Shown: positions 7,411-14,829, counted from the stretch's first letter. The stretch: 34,450 bases of DNA from Oscillospiraceae bacterium (GCA_022508705.1 JAFLUO010000003.1:1-34450); one strand, 5' to 3'. The notes: generated from the sequence alone by a model not told the origin. Numbers and translations are program-made.

Positions 7411-8976
7411 TTATCTCTTAATATCGTCCCATGCAACGCCGTTGATGTGGAAGAGATCGTCAAATTCATACTTGTTGTTCTCGTCCTTACCGTGGTTTGT
7501 GTACCAAACCTGAGCGAAGAAGGGGTTGGTCTTTGCGATTGAGTCATAATCCCAAGCCTTGTGCGGAATGTAGCACTCGGGGCACCAGTGACCGCCGAGA
7601 AGGATAAGAGCGGGGCTTGCTTCAAACTCTGCGCCGCAGTGACCGCATTTCCATTTAAGCTTAGTTGCCATGTCGCCCTTTGTCATGGTTTCTGACAAGC
7701 ATTCACCGCCACGGAATTTAGCAGCCTGCTTCATATCTTCAATATCAAGCTCTGATTCGGGCTTTGACTCATCATAACCGTGGTCAAGCTTGAATTTTTC
7801 AGCAGCCTCTGTATCCTTTTCAAATTTGATAAGTTCAAAGTCTTCCCACTTTCTCGGAAGCTTTTGCCACTCAGCTTTTGAGCCGTAATAAGCGCTCATA
7901 CGAACCTTATTGTCTTTTTCTGCCCAGTCAAGAGTACCGAAATCAGGAGTTGAAGCTATCTTCTTCATAAATGGCTTGGCGCATGCTGCAACAATGCCCT
8001 TCGGAAGATAGCGCGGAATTTTAAAGTAGAATTCAACCTGATCTGCAAGACGGTTAAAGTAATCTTTAACGGGGAGATTCTCACGGAAATGAAGGAATTC
8101 TTCAAGCTTGTCAGAGTCTGCATAGAACTGACCATGGAAGTTCTTTGTTGTGAACCAATGGGGTTCAAAGAGCTTTTCGGGACCTGCAAGACCGAGTGTG
8201 CCGAGAAGAAGAACCTCAAATTCATAGTTAGAAATTCTGTATTCCTTACCTGAACCAATGTTGTAGAAACGGTTCCAGAAATCAGCGCCGAGGTTGCCCT
8301 TTGCATCTTCGTCACAAAGGTTAGCCATTAAGCGGCCTGAGTCCTCAACAGTACACCATTCAAGAACGCCGTTGATCGGAACATGGAACATGATAGGATC
8401 CATATTTTTAAGAATATTGGGATAAAGAATACCTGACTGACGCATTACAACCCAATTTTTAAGTCCGCTTTCAACAAAAGCTGCCTCAGCACGGCACTTT
8501 GAAACTGCATAATGGTCATAAACAGAAACCTTAAGCGGGTCGCCGCAACGGCCCCAATGAATAGGATAGTTTCTGTCGCCCGTTTCAGCAACTGTACCTA
8601 TGTAGCAAACCTTAATGTCATCAGCATTGGGCTGGGCAAGAACTGCTTTGCAGATATTTTCAGCAGCTCCGATGTTTGTTTTCTGAGTTCTGTAAGGCTT
8701 CCAGTCAGCAGCAGGAGAAACCATACCGCCGATATGAAGAACGTAGTCAGCACCCGTGATAGCTTCCATAAGGCTATCATAATTTGTAAGGTCGCCCCAA
8801 ACAATTTTAACTGCAGGATCATTCATATAATCCTTAAACATTTCTTCGTTCTTGGCGCTCTTTCTTAAAAGAGGAACAATGTTAAATTTGTCCTTTTTGG
8901 CGTAAAGCTCTTTGAATGCGTGAAAGCCCATATTACCTGACGCACCGGTTAGCATTACGGTTTTCTTGTCTGCCAT
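7411..8976 (-). CDS. NAD-dependent epimerase/dehydratase fused to a C-terminal zinc ribbon
   Basis: The start is ATG 8976 with GAGGTGG 6 nt upstream; the longer open frame to 9156 has no ribosome site and is rejected. The 521-residue protein begins MADKKTVMLTGASGNMGFHA (cofactor loop near residue 10) and has the catalytic Thr/Ser region YIGTVAETG and YAVSK, so the SDR core of about 300 residues looks active. A 100-residue linker follows (VKDYFNRLADQVEFYFKIP and others). Residues 430-470 form a zinc ribbon: GGECLSETMT, then CGHC (444-447) and CPEC (465-468). This GGxCLS...CxxC...WCPxC pattern resembles treble-clef ribbons more often seen in nuclease-associated proteins. It is monocistronic behind a consensus promoter and converges on two other SDR genes. 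Confidence 0.88.
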   Translation of the reverse strand: MADKKTVMLTGASGNMGFHAFKELYAKKDKFNIVPLLRKSAKNEEMFKDYMNDPAVKIVWGDLTNYDSLMEAITGADYVLHIGGMVSPAADWKPYRTQKTNIGAAENICKAVLAQPNADDIKVCYIGTVAETGDRNYPIHWGRCGDPLKVSVYDHYAVSKCRAEAAFVESGLKNWVVMRQSGILYPNILKNMDPIMFHVPINGVLEWCTVEDSGRLMANLCDEDAKGNLGADFWNRFYNIGSGKEYRISNYEFEVLLLGTLGLAGPEKLFEPHWFTTKNFHGQFYADSDKLEEFLHFRENLPVKDYFNRLADQVEFYFKIPRYLPKGIVAACAKPFMKKIASTPDFGTLDWAEKDNKVRMSAYYGSKAEWQKLPRKWEDFELIKFEKDTEAAEKFKLDHGYDESKPESELDIEDMKQAAKFRGGECLSETMTKGDMATKLKWKCGHCGAEFEASPALILLGGHWCPECYIPHKAWDYDSIAKTNPFFAQVWYTNHGKDENNKYEFDDLFHINGVAWDDIKR

Positions 8977-9055
8977 AATTTCCACCTCAACATTTTTTGT
9001 TTTGATTTTAGTAATGATTTTCAGAGAACAAGTCACGTCAAAACATTCTGTAAAT

Positions 9056-9084
9056 ATTATAAGCAATTTGAAGTTAATTGTCAA
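9056..9084 (-). promoter_or_regulatory. Consensus sigma-A promoter for the SDR-zinc ribbon gene
   Basis: Minus strand TTGACA (9084-9079), 17-bp spacer, TATAAT (9061-9056): a 12/12 match. The predicted leader is about 73 nt. Confidence 0.85.
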
Positions 9085-9123
9085 TAAAATAACATCACAA
9101 TTCTTGTATGAATATATGAAAAA

Positions 9124-9146
9124 ACCGCCCCTAAAAACGGAGCGGT
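9124..9146 (-). terminator. Terminator of the membrane-anchored repeat protein gene
   Basis: On the minus strand ACCGCTCC pairs with GGGGCGGT (one GU pair) across a 7-nt loop and is followed by TTTTTT. Confidence 0.85.
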
Positions 9147-9183
9147 CAAAAATCAAGTTAGTCTATAAGTTTATGTACTTATT

Positions 9184-10182
9184 TTAGAAAGCAATTGTGT
9201 ACTCGTCTTTGCACTCAATACCAACTTGAGCATTATTAACTGTAACAACAGCAAGCTTTGCATCAAGTGAAAGGATGCAGGGAGCATCAACAAGAAGATA
9301 AACCATATTACCTGTTGACTTTTCAATCTTGCAGGTTACATTAACATTTTCATAAGCAACTTTAATATTGCTGAGCTTAAGACCGGGAACACTTGAAATT
9401 GAACCTGTAATCTGTGACTCTTCAATAACGTTAGCTACTGCACCTATACCGTCTGCGCCTGAAGCAGGGTTAACAGCATCGTTCATAACGATTGTGACAA
9501 CCTGATAGTTGCCCTCTTCTTTAATTGTTGCTGACTTAACAGTTGCTTTTGTAAGTTTTGTAGCTCCGCCTTTGGGAGGAAGATCTGCTTTGTCAATAAC
9601 CTCGTTGGGCTCTTCCTCTTTCATGAACATGCCCATAAGTGATGATGCAGCACTTGAAAGCTTACCTGCTTCAACAATACCTTTGTAGTTAGTAGCGCCG
9701 CCCTTTGTGTGAGTAACGGTTTTTGCAGATGACTTTACTTTAGCCATAGCTGTCTTGTAAAGGTCAATAGCCTGCTGTGTGCTGTCAACTTTATCTTCAG
9801 TTGCAGCATCGCCTTTACCGTCGTTTGCATTATTGTCGTTGTTGTCGCCTGCGTTGTTACCGTCACCGGGAACATCAGCAGCATCAGAACCGCCGTTGTT
9901 ATCATCACCGGGAACGTCAGCAACGTTAGAACCGCCGTTGTTATTATCACCTGAGCTTACATTGTCTGAGCCTGATGAAACAACGTTACCTCCGTTGTTG
10001 CCACCGCTTACTGCAACGCCGGTATTAGGTGTGAATGCAATTGCCATTGATGCAAAAACAACTACGCAGGCAAGTGCAAAAGCAAAGGTTGTTAAGAAAG
10101 TTTTGCCGAATCTCTTTCTCTTTTCAGCCTTTTTATCAATTTTAGCTTTATACTCTTCGGGTGTAAGAACTTTTTTTGCCAT
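9184..10182 (-). CDS. Membrane-anchored extracytoplasmic protein with Asp/Asn/Gly repeat linker
   Basis: I do not recognise a family. The 332-residue protein has a basic cytoplasmic N-terminus of about 26 residues (AKIDKKAEKRKRFGK), one transmembrane helix (FLTTFAFALACVVVFASMAI) and no convincing lipobox, since the cysteine lies within the hydrophobic core. Residues 58-125 are a low-complexity linker rich in Asp, Asn, Gly and Ser with a 14-residue repeat (GGSNVADVPGDDNN). The C-terminal 200 residues form a globular, probably beta-rich, extracytoplasmic domain (VTIVMNDAVNPASGADGIGA, VYENVNVTCKIEKSTGNM). It starts at ATG 10182 after AAAGGGG. It looks like an exported sensor or cell-envelope protein; function not known. 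Confidence 0.75.
   Translation of the reverse strand: MAKKVLTPEEYKAKIDKKAEKRKRFGKTFLTTFAFALACVVVFASMAIAFTPNTGVAVSGGNNGGNVVSSGSDNVSSGDNNNGGSNVADVPGDDNNGGSDAADVPGDGNNAGDNNDNNANDGKGDAATEDKVDSTQQAIDLYKTAMAKVKSSAKTVTHTKGGATNYKGIVEAGKLSSAASSLMGMFMKEEEPNEVIDKADLPPKGGATKLTKATVKSATIKEEGNYQVVTIVMNDAVNPASGADGIGAVANVIEESQITGSISSVPGLKLSNIKVAYENVNVTCKIEKSTGNMVYLLVDAPCILSLDAKLAVVTVNNAQVGIECKDEYTIAF
9866..9949. repeat. Two 42-bp tandem coding repeats
   Basis: Two adjacent 42-bp units (9866-9907 and 9908-9949) both begin CCGGGAAC on the plus strand and encode the 14-residue Asp/Asn/Gly linker repeat in the neighbouring membrane protein. Differences are mostly scattered single bases. Confidence 0.8.
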
Positions 10183-10218
10183 AAGTATAATATCCCCTTT
10201 CTAATTCTTTACCCTATA

Positions 10219-10247
10219 AATTTACAACAAAAATCGAAAAAAGTCAA
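10219..10247 (-). promoter_or_regulatory. Promoter of the membrane-anchored repeat protein gene
   Basis: Minus strand TTGACT (10247-10242), 17-bp spacer, TAAATT (10224-10219), about 37 bp before the ATG at 10182. Confidence 0.6.
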
Positions 10248-10273
10248 TAGTTATCTTGAAAAAGGTGAAAAGA

Positions 10274-10308
10274 AAATTCTGCCTTAAAAATTTTTCAAGG
10301 CAGAATTT
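10274..10308 (-). terminator. Terminator of the 144-aa helical protein gene
   Basis: AAATTCTGCCTT (10274-10285) and AAGGCAGAATTT (10297-10308) form a perfect 12-bp stem with an 11-nt loop. The minus strand continues TCTTTTC. Confidence 0.8.
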
Positions 10309-10342
10309 AATGAAAATAGCGGTAAATTGTATAATTTTCGGC

Positions 10343-10777
10343 TTATAGGTATGATTTCATTTGATCTCTAAGCTTTTCTTCAAGTTTAATAAGCTTTTTG
10401 CAAATATCCTTTGCCCGTTCTTCTGCAGCCTCATATTCATTCAAATACCTGTTAAGAGATTTCACACCCATATTACAGCCATCGGTCATAAGATCTGCAA
10501 TAGTTTCATCACTGTGCTCTACAGCCAGTTTGAATTCTGTTTTCATTTTTGACATGCCCGCCGCTATTGGGTTTGCATTCTTGCCGTCGTCGCCGTACTC
10601 GTCTAGCATTTTTTCGATAAGCTCACGCAAATCCTCATGCTCTATTCGGCAGTCATTCAGAAAATCAACGAGCTTATGGCTCTTTACTTTTCCCAAAACA
10701 TCGTCTATTGACGATATTCCCATTTTAACTCCGGCGTCACACTCACGCAAAAGTTTAATTGTATCCTGTTCTATCAT
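10343..10777 (-). CDS. Small all-helical protein, ferritin-like/DUF2383-like
   Basis: This 144-residue protein is predicted to be almost fully helical with regularly spaced Leu/Ile and charged residues: RECDAGVKMGISSIDDVLGK, RIEHEDLRELIEKMLDEYGD, then KMKTEFKLAVEHSDETIADL and NRYLNEYEAAEERAKDICKK. The arrangement of four amphipathic helices with HEDL, EH and YEAAEE-type acidic/His positions resembles ferritin-like four-helix bundles of the DUF2383 kind. That resemblance is by eye and moderate. It starts at ATG 10777 after AGGAGG and is monocistronic, diverging from the VanY-like gene. No signal peptide or membrane segment. Metal binding is not proven. Confidence 0.65.
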   Translation of the reverse strand: MIEQDTIKLLRECDAGVKMGISSIDDVLGKVKSHKLVDFLNDCRIEHEDLRELIEKMLDEYGDDGKNANPIAAGMSKMKTEFKLAVEHSDETIADLMTDGCNMGVKSLNRYLNEYEAAEERAKDICKKLIKLEEKLRDQMKSYL

Positions 10778-10848
10778 ATTGAATCCTCCTTTAAGCTATT
10801 ATTTCCCAAACAAACAAAATATATTACATATAATTGTCTATAATATTC

Positions 10849-10877
10849 TTGAAAAACCGTATATTTTTCTGTTATAC
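10849..10877 (+). promoter_or_regulatory. Promoter of the vanY-plsC pair
   Basis: TTGAAA (10849-10854), 17-bp spacer, TTATAC (10872-10877); shifting by one gives TATACT with an 18-bp spacer. The transcript would begin about 45 bp ahead of the ATG at 10931. Confidence 0.6.
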
Positions 10878-10894
10878 TGTAATATATACAGTAT
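10874..10894. promoter_or_regulatory. Inverted repeat overlapping the -10, candidate operator
   Basis: ATACTGTA (10874-10881) and TACAGTAT (10887-10894) are perfect 8-bp inverted arms separated by 5 bp. They cover the -10 and the expected transcription start of the carboxypeptidase gene, as expected for a dimeric repressor site. The cognate regulator is not identified. Confidence 0.45.
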
Positions 10895-10930
10895 CAATTA
10901 TTTTATAGCTTCATTTAAGGTGATTAAAAC

Positions 10931-11887
10931 ATGAGAAGTAAAAAGAAAAAAGTAAATGCAACCGCCGTTTTATCGGTTATTTGTGTTCTTGCGGCTGTAA
11001 TATTTATCATAATTGCCGTAAATGTAACAAAAGACGGTAAATCGCCTACTTTGAATGAGAGCGGTTCATTGGAAAACATTAACAACTCAGCAGAGAAAAA
11101 CGAAAGCAAAAGCGAAGGTCAAAGTGATAAGCCGACTGAAAGTGCAACTGTCAGCAACAGTCAGCCTCAAAATGAAGAGCCTTCCGTTTCTTCTGCCCAA
11201 ACAGGCTCGTTTTATGACAATGTAAAATACCGTTCACCTACCGCCAAAACAGCAGATATTTTCAAGCACGGGCGAAATCTTATGCTTCTCAACAATGACT
11301 GGGAGCTTCCCGAAGATTTTGAATGGGATTTGGTTTATTGGTCAAACGGTAAAAGCGTTGATGCCCTCAGCCTTAATTACAAGGAGTACGATCAGGTTTT
11401 TGCTGTTGACAGATCCGCATACCAGCCCTTAAAGGATATGTTTGCCGCGGCGGAAAAAGCAGGAGTTCCGCTTCAAATGGTATCGCCTTACCGAAGCATT
11501 CAAAAGCAGGACAGGCTCTTTACTGAATCCGTAAACTATTATATAAATCAGGGTTATTCTGAGAGTGAAGCCATTAAAAAAGCAAATGTCGCCCGAACTT
11601 TTACCGGAACGAGCGAACATAACACTGGGTTTGGATTTGATATTTTAGAAAAAGGAAATTGGACGCTTTCTGAAAACTTTGACAAAACCGCACAGTTTAA
11701 ATGGCTTGCGGAGAATGCCGAAAATTACGGTTTTATTCTGAGATATCAAAAAGACAAAACCGATATAACGGGAATAATGTATGAGCCGTGGCATTTCCGC
11801 TATGTAGGTGTTGAAGACGCTAAAAAAATAAACAGCATGAATATGTGTCTTGAAGAATATATTGCATATTTGGAAGGTGAAATATGA
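10931..11887 (+). CDS. D-alanyl-D-alanine carboxypeptidase, VanY/LAS family (M15B)
   Basis: The 318-residue protein has one N-terminal membrane anchor (ATAVLSVICVLAAVIFIIIA, after a Lys/Arg-rich start), a 60-residue Ser/Asn/Glu-rich linker and a C-terminal LAS peptidase domain. The zinc ligands are readable: SEHNTGFGFD supplies His230 and Asp237, EPWHFRY supplies the general base Glu285 and His288. PYRSIQKQ is the usual substrate-side motif. Such enzymes remove the terminal D-Ala from peptidoglycan pentapeptides outside the membrane. A VanY resistance role is not implied, since no vanA/vanX/vanH-type genes are nearby. It starts at ATG 10931 after AAGGTGAT and overlaps the acyltransferase start as ATGA. 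Confidence 0.92.
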   Translation: MRSKKKKVNATAVLSVICVLAAVIFIIIAVNVTKDGKSPTLNESGSLENINNSAEKNESKSEGQSDKPTESATVSNSQPQNEEPSVSSAQTGSFYDNVKYRSPTAKTADIFKHGRNLMLLNNDWELPEDFEWDLVYWSNGKSVDALSLNYKEYDQVFAVDRSAYQPLKDMFAAAEKAGVPLQMVSPYRSIQKQDRLFTESVNYYINQGYSESEAIKKANVARTFTGTSEHNTGFGFDILEKGNWTLSENFDKTAQFKWLAENAENYGFILRYQKDKTDITGIMYEPWHFRYVGVEDAKKINSMNMCLEEYIAYLEGEI

Positions 11888-12645
11888 AAAGAGTTTTATT
11901 TTGGTATCGGTGGTGGGTAGGATTTTTGGCATATTGCCTTTTCTGTTTAGTGCCCAGGCTTTTAATACTTAAAATAACAGCAAAAAAGCACGGGTCTGAA
12001 AAGGCAGAACAGGAAGCCTTTAAAGCAGTACAAAAATGGGCGGCAATGTGTATTAAAACGGCAAAGCACACCTTCACTGTGAACGGTCTTGAAAAAGTGC
12101 CAACGGACAGACCCGTTCTTTTCGTTTCCAATCACGAAAGTTACGGCGACATACCCGTGATTATTCACGCTCTTAAAGGCCATAATGTGGGCTTTATACT
12201 TAAATCAACGTTGCTCGGTATTCCGTTTATCGGCGATTATCTAAAATATATGCACTGCGTTTCTGTGGATCAGTCGAATATGCGTTCTGCGGCAAAATCG
12301 GTTAATTTGGCGGCGCAGGAAATTGAAAACGGTCATTCACTCGTTATTTTTCCTGAAGGAAAAAGAAGCTTTAATAATTTTCCGGGCGAATTTAAAAACG
12401 GCGCTTTCAAGATAGCTATGAAAACGGGTGTAACGATAGTTCCGATTTATATTCATAACGTTCATTACAGTTATGAAGGTAACGGCTGCATGGTAACACC
12501 TGCAGACATCACCGTCAATATTTTAGACCCCATTGAAACGGGTACACTTACACGTTCCGAGATGCAACTGCTGAATGTTAAGGTTTATAATATTATTTCG
12601 TCATTTGCGGAAGATTTTAATGCGGAATATGGCAGTAAAAGGTAA
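11884..12645 (+). CDS. plsC: 1-acyl-sn-glycerol-3-phosphate acyltransferase, PlsC-like
   Basis: The 253-residue protein carries the acyltransferase blocks in order: NHESYGD (the HX4D catalytic motif), a glycerol-phosphate binding region around LLGIPFIGDYLKYMHCVSVD, FPEGKRS in place of the common FPEGTRS, and VPIYI as block IV. A hydrophobic N-terminal segment (WWVGFLAYCLFCLVPRLLIL) would hold it at the inner membrane. PlsC enzymes transfer a second acyl chain to lysophosphatidic acid in phospholipid synthesis. It is translationally coupled to the carboxypeptidase by an ATGA overlap, linking wall and membrane synthesis functions. A paralogue elsewhere could be the main PlsC, so the symbol is given with moderate confidence. 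Confidence 0.85.
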   Translation: MKRVLFWYRWWVGFLAYCLFCLVPRLLILKITAKKHGSEKAEQEAFKAVQKWAAMCIKTAKHTFTVNGLEKVPTDRPVLFVSNHESYGDIPVIIHALKGHNVGFILKSTLLGIPFIGDYLKYMHCVSVDQSNMRSAAKSVNLAAQEIENGHSLVIFPEGKRSFNNFPGEFKNGAFKIAMKTGVTIVPIYIHNVHYSYEGNGCMVTPADITVNILDPIETGTLTRSEMQLLNVKVYNIISSFAEDFNAEYGSKR

Positions 12646-12667
12646 TTGTGTCCTCATATACAAAAAG

Positions 12668-12692
12668 CCCTCAGAGTTTAAATCTCTGAGGG
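12668..12692. terminator. Bidirectional terminator between plsC and the lysis cassette
   Basis: CCCTCAGAG and CTCTGAGGG form a perfect 9-bp stem with a 7-nt loop. The minus strand is followed by CTTTTTG and the plus strand by TTTAATATTTT, so it serves both convergent operons. Confidence 0.9.
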
Positions 12693-12720
12693 TTTAATAT
12701 TTTAGACGCCATATTTTGCG

Positions 12721-12963
12721 TTATTCTTCTTTTTTTAACTGTTTAAATACCTGATTTCCGTAAACCGCTGTTCCGGTTATTAAAACTCCTTGAATTACAG
12801 CCTCTGCGTTAAATCCCATTATTGCTACTGCTCCCGTTATACCGAAAAAGAGCAAAATCAACGGGATATATTTATCGGCTATTTTGGGAAATCCTTTAAT
12901 AATCATACCAATGATGTTCAGCACGGGAATCAGTATAAGCGCATGCTCTGTTATATATTGCAT
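12721..12963 (-). CDS. Phage-type holin
   Basis: The preferred start is ATG 12963 with AAGGAG 8 nt upstream, giving 80 residues (MQYITEHALILIPVLNIIGM). Two or three short hydrophobic segments follow (LILIPVLNIIGMIIKGF, YIPLILLFFGITGAVAIMG, VIQGVLITGTAVYGNQVF) and the protein ends in a charged tail (KQLKKEE). Length, topology and sequence style fit the small phage holins of the Hol44/superfamily V group. Holins open the membrane so that an endolysin can reach the wall. It is the last gene of a five-gene leftward operon with an XhlA-like protein and a GH25 endolysin immediately upstream. Confidence 0.82.
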   Translation of the reverse strand: MQYITEHALILIPVLNIIGMIIKGFPKIADKYIPLILLFFGITGAVAIMGFNAEAVIQGVLITGTAVYGNQVFKQLKKEE

Positions 12964-12977
12964 AACCCTTCTCCTTA

Positions 12978-13232
12978 TTAAAAAATCAGGCTCACAAGCA
13001 CTCCGCAAGCGGCGGAAATGAGCGCAACGATTAGCTTATCCCAAAACTGGCCGGGCCGCTTTTTGAGCGACTCAAGCCCTTCTTTTAATTCGCTGAGTGA
13101 CGCAAGAACAATGTCAAGCTTTGTTTCGCTTCGCACCTGTTCAAGCGTTATTGCATTCAAATTTCCCATTAGTTCATGTGTCTCTGCCTCTAACTTTGAA
13201 ACACGAAGCTCCAAAGACTCGAAATCGTTCAA
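12978..13232 (-). CDS. XhlA-like coiled-coil membrane protein
   Basis: A TTG at 13232 with GGGGTG six nt upstream is the most likely start, giving 84 residues; the frame is open further but overlaps the endolysin end. The N-terminal 60 residues form a coiled coil (FESLELRVSKLEAETHELMG, RSETKLDIVLASLSELKEGL) and the last 20 are one membrane segment (LIVALISAACGVLVSLIF). This is the plan of Bacillus XhlA, the membrane-associated partner that works with the XhlB holin in PBSX lysis. It sits 4 bp after the endolysin stop and 14 bp before the holin start, so all three are probably translated together. Confidence 0.8.
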   Translation of the reverse strand: MNDFESLELRVSKLEAETHELMGNLNAITLEQVRSETKLDIVLASLSELKEGLESLKKRPGQFWDKLIVALISAACGVLVSLIF

Positions 13233-13236
13233 TTCA

Positions 13237-14106
13237 TCACCCCAAATCTGCCCTTTCAACAAAGCCCGTTACATACTTTGAAATCGGTACGCGCTCAACA
13301 TTTTTGAGCGAATTGGTAACTCTGTACCTGCCGTCAAGATAAATCCCGTCGTAAATATAATAAGTGCCGGAAATTGTGTTTGACACACGCTCTGTATAAG
13401 CGCTTGTATAGAGCTTGGCATTTTTTAGAACAACCTTTTGCCCTGCCTTGTAGCCCTTTGGCGGAGCGGGTGTTTCAACTTCCTTTCCGTATCCGTTAAG
13501 ACCGTTGTATTTCATTATTGCAGGGTAATTTTTATAAGACTCGTCAAGGTCAACAGCCGTAGAAATACCGTCCACTTTTCCCGTTGACGATTTCTGCCAA
13601 ATACCGTAAGGTCTTTGAAATGTTGGCTTATTATTCCACTGAGCAAGCCAGATGTCATATTTCTTAAAAATTTCGTCGGTAAAATAATTATTCAGCCAAT
13701 AAAGACTTGAATAAATCATTACATAATAGCCGTTTTTTTCCATGGTTTCGCAAAAGGCATTTGCTATTTCCGAAATCTTTGCTTTGCCGAGAGCCTGAAT
13801 GCGACTGTCTTCCATGTCGTATGCTATGGGGTACTCAAATTTTTTGCCCTTAATGACCGACAGGCAGTATTCAGCCTCTTTTTTTGCCTCTTCCGGTGTT
13901 GTGGCGTATGCAAAGTGATATGCGCCCACATTCACGCCTACATCCTTTGCATTTTTGTAATTAGCTTCAAAACGAACATCCTTTTGCCCGTTCGTTCCGC
14001 CGAAAGAGCTTCTGATCATAACGAAATTTATTCCGCTGTTTTTAACCTTAGACCAGTTTATCTCTCCCTGCCATTTTGATACGTCTATTCCTCTGTATGA
14101 CTCCAA
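13237..14106 (-). CDS. GH25 lysozyme (endolysin) with C-terminal SH3-like domain
   Basis: The 289-residue muramidase starts at TTG 14106, with AAGGAG 8 nt upstream. Residues 1-195 are a glycoside hydrolase 25 domain: RGIDVSKWQGEINW with Asp8 at the active site, GAYHFAYA, and the catalytic pair in AYDMED (Asp97, Glu99). The last 80 residues after a Pro-rich linker (ETPAPPKGYK) look like a bacterial SH3 wall-binding domain. No signal peptide is present, so release needs a holin, which fits the XhlA-like and holin genes just downstream. It cuts the MurNAc-GlcNAc linkage of peptidoglycan. Full length with intact catalytic residues argues against decay. Confidence 0.94.
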   Translation of the reverse strand: MESYRGIDVSKWQGEINWSKVKNSGINFVMIRSSFGGTNGQKDVRFEANYKNAKDVGVNVGAYHFAYATTPEEAKKEAEYCLSVIKGKKFEYPIAYDMEDSRIQALGKAKISEIANAFCETMEKNGYYVMIYSSLYWLNNYFTDEIFKKYDIWLAQWNNKPTFQRPYGIWQKSSTGKVDGISTAVDLDESYKNYPAIMKYNGLNGYGKEVETPAPPKGYKAGQKVVLKNAKLYTSAYTERVSNTISGTYYIYDGIYLDGRYRVTNSLKNVERVPISKYVTGFVERADLG

Positions 14107-14142
14107 AACAATATCTCCTTTTTATTTACTCCCCTTAACATA

Positions 14143-14376
14143 TTATGCGTTTGGGGAATTATCTCCATAAAATTTAATAAGATGCTCCGAATTTGCTTTA
14201 AGTTCCCTGCCAATTTCGTAAAGAATACCGAGTGTTCTCTTTAATTCCGAAAGCAACAGCTCGTCGCCGTCCGCTTTCTTTATTTTTTCCTTGCACGCTT
14301 CAATGTTTTTCTGATTAAGTTTAATGTACCCAGCGTATTCCTCCCCCAGCTCTTTTAGCGTCTTGTTTTTATTCAA
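14143..14376 (-). CDS. Small helical protein of the lysis operon, unknown
   Basis: I do not recognise this 77-residue protein. It is charged and probably helical throughout (KELGEEYAGYIKLNQKNIEA, KKADGDELLLSELKRTLGIL, YEIGRELKANSEHLIKFYGD) without a membrane segment or signal peptide. Its ATG overlaps the stop of the sigma-like gene as ATGA, and the endolysin starts 36 bp downstream with no promoter between. Tight coupling suggests it belongs to the same regulatory unit, perhaps as a partner or antagonist of the sigma-like protein. Many phage late regions carry similar small helical proteins of unknown role. Confidence 0.7.
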   Translation of the reverse strand: MNKNKTLKELGEEYAGYIKLNQKNIEACKEKIKKADGDELLLSELKRTLGILYEIGRELKANSEHLIKFYGDNSPNA

Positions 14377-14777
14377 CTGACAGCCCCCTTCACAAATTTA
14401 ACAAGCTCCCCCGCCGATAAATCCTCAGAAAATCCCTCATATTCCAAAACGTATTTTAGTGTGTTTTCGATTTTTCCAAGTCCGCTGTTGAGATTTCTGT
14501 ACACACTTGAACGGGAAATATTGCAGATTTTCGATATGGCAAGTGCATTAAACCCATCATAATAAAAAAGCCTGATTACGTTTTTTTCAGTTTCATCAAG
14601 CTCGTTTTCGATTACACTTTTTACGGTTCTTTCCAAGTTTTTCATTTTATTTACAACGATGAATCGGACCGCTTCCTGCACCTCAGATTCATCGGTAAAT
14701 TCAAGATTTTCCGTTAAAAAGAAGTATTCGTTTACTCCAAGGTATTTGATTTTGTTTTCGTTTAATAAAACATACAT
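14373..14777 (-). CDS. Sigma-70 region 4-like/ArpU-type transcriptional regulator
   Basis: The ATG at 14777 follows GGGAGG by 8 nt and gives 134 residues; a GTG at 14786 is less likely. The C-terminal half resembles sigma region 4: ELDETEKNVIRLFYYDGFNA, then the helix-turn-helix AISKICNISRSSVYRNLNSG. There is no recognisable region 2 (no -10 recognition or core-binding helices), so it is not a complete sigma factor. Phage late regulators of the ArpU type and sigma-like activators have this form. It is the first gene behind the LexA-box promoter at 14863-14920, and its stop overlaps the next start. It may control the cassette itself or distant genes. Confidence 0.75.
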   Translation of the reverse strand: MYVLLNENKIKYLGVNEYFFLTENLEFTDESEVQEAVRFIVVNKMKNLERTVKSVIENELDETEKNVIRLFYYDGFNALAISKICNISRSSVYRNLNSGLGKIENTLKYVLEYEGFSEDLSAGELVKFVKGAVS

Positions 14778-14829
14778 TAAGGCCACCTCCCTGCGATTTA
14801 GAATTTTTTAGTCTACATTCAGAAAAGAA

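Noticed and set aside
8977..9156. Longer N-terminus of the SDR-zinc ribbon protein
   Set aside because: The extension contains the consensus promoter and has no ribosome site; GAGGTGG directly precedes ATG 8976, which opens the SDR fold.
9866..9949. CRISPR-like direct repeats
   Set aside because: The two 42-bp units are adjacent without spacers and encode an in-frame protein repeat.
10931..11887. Vancomycin resistance operon
   Set aside because: VanY-like carboxypeptidases are common housekeeping enzymes and no vanH, ligase, vanX or vanRS gene is present.
12964..13008. Longer holin start
   Set aside because: It would overlap the XhlA-like gene and lacks a ribosome site, whereas AAGGAG precedes ATG 12963.
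12721..14786. A prophage or prophage edge
   Set aside because: No integrase, terminase, capsid, tail or replication gene and no att-like direct repeats were found on either side. Only the lysis and regulator genes are present, though a remnant cannot be excluded.
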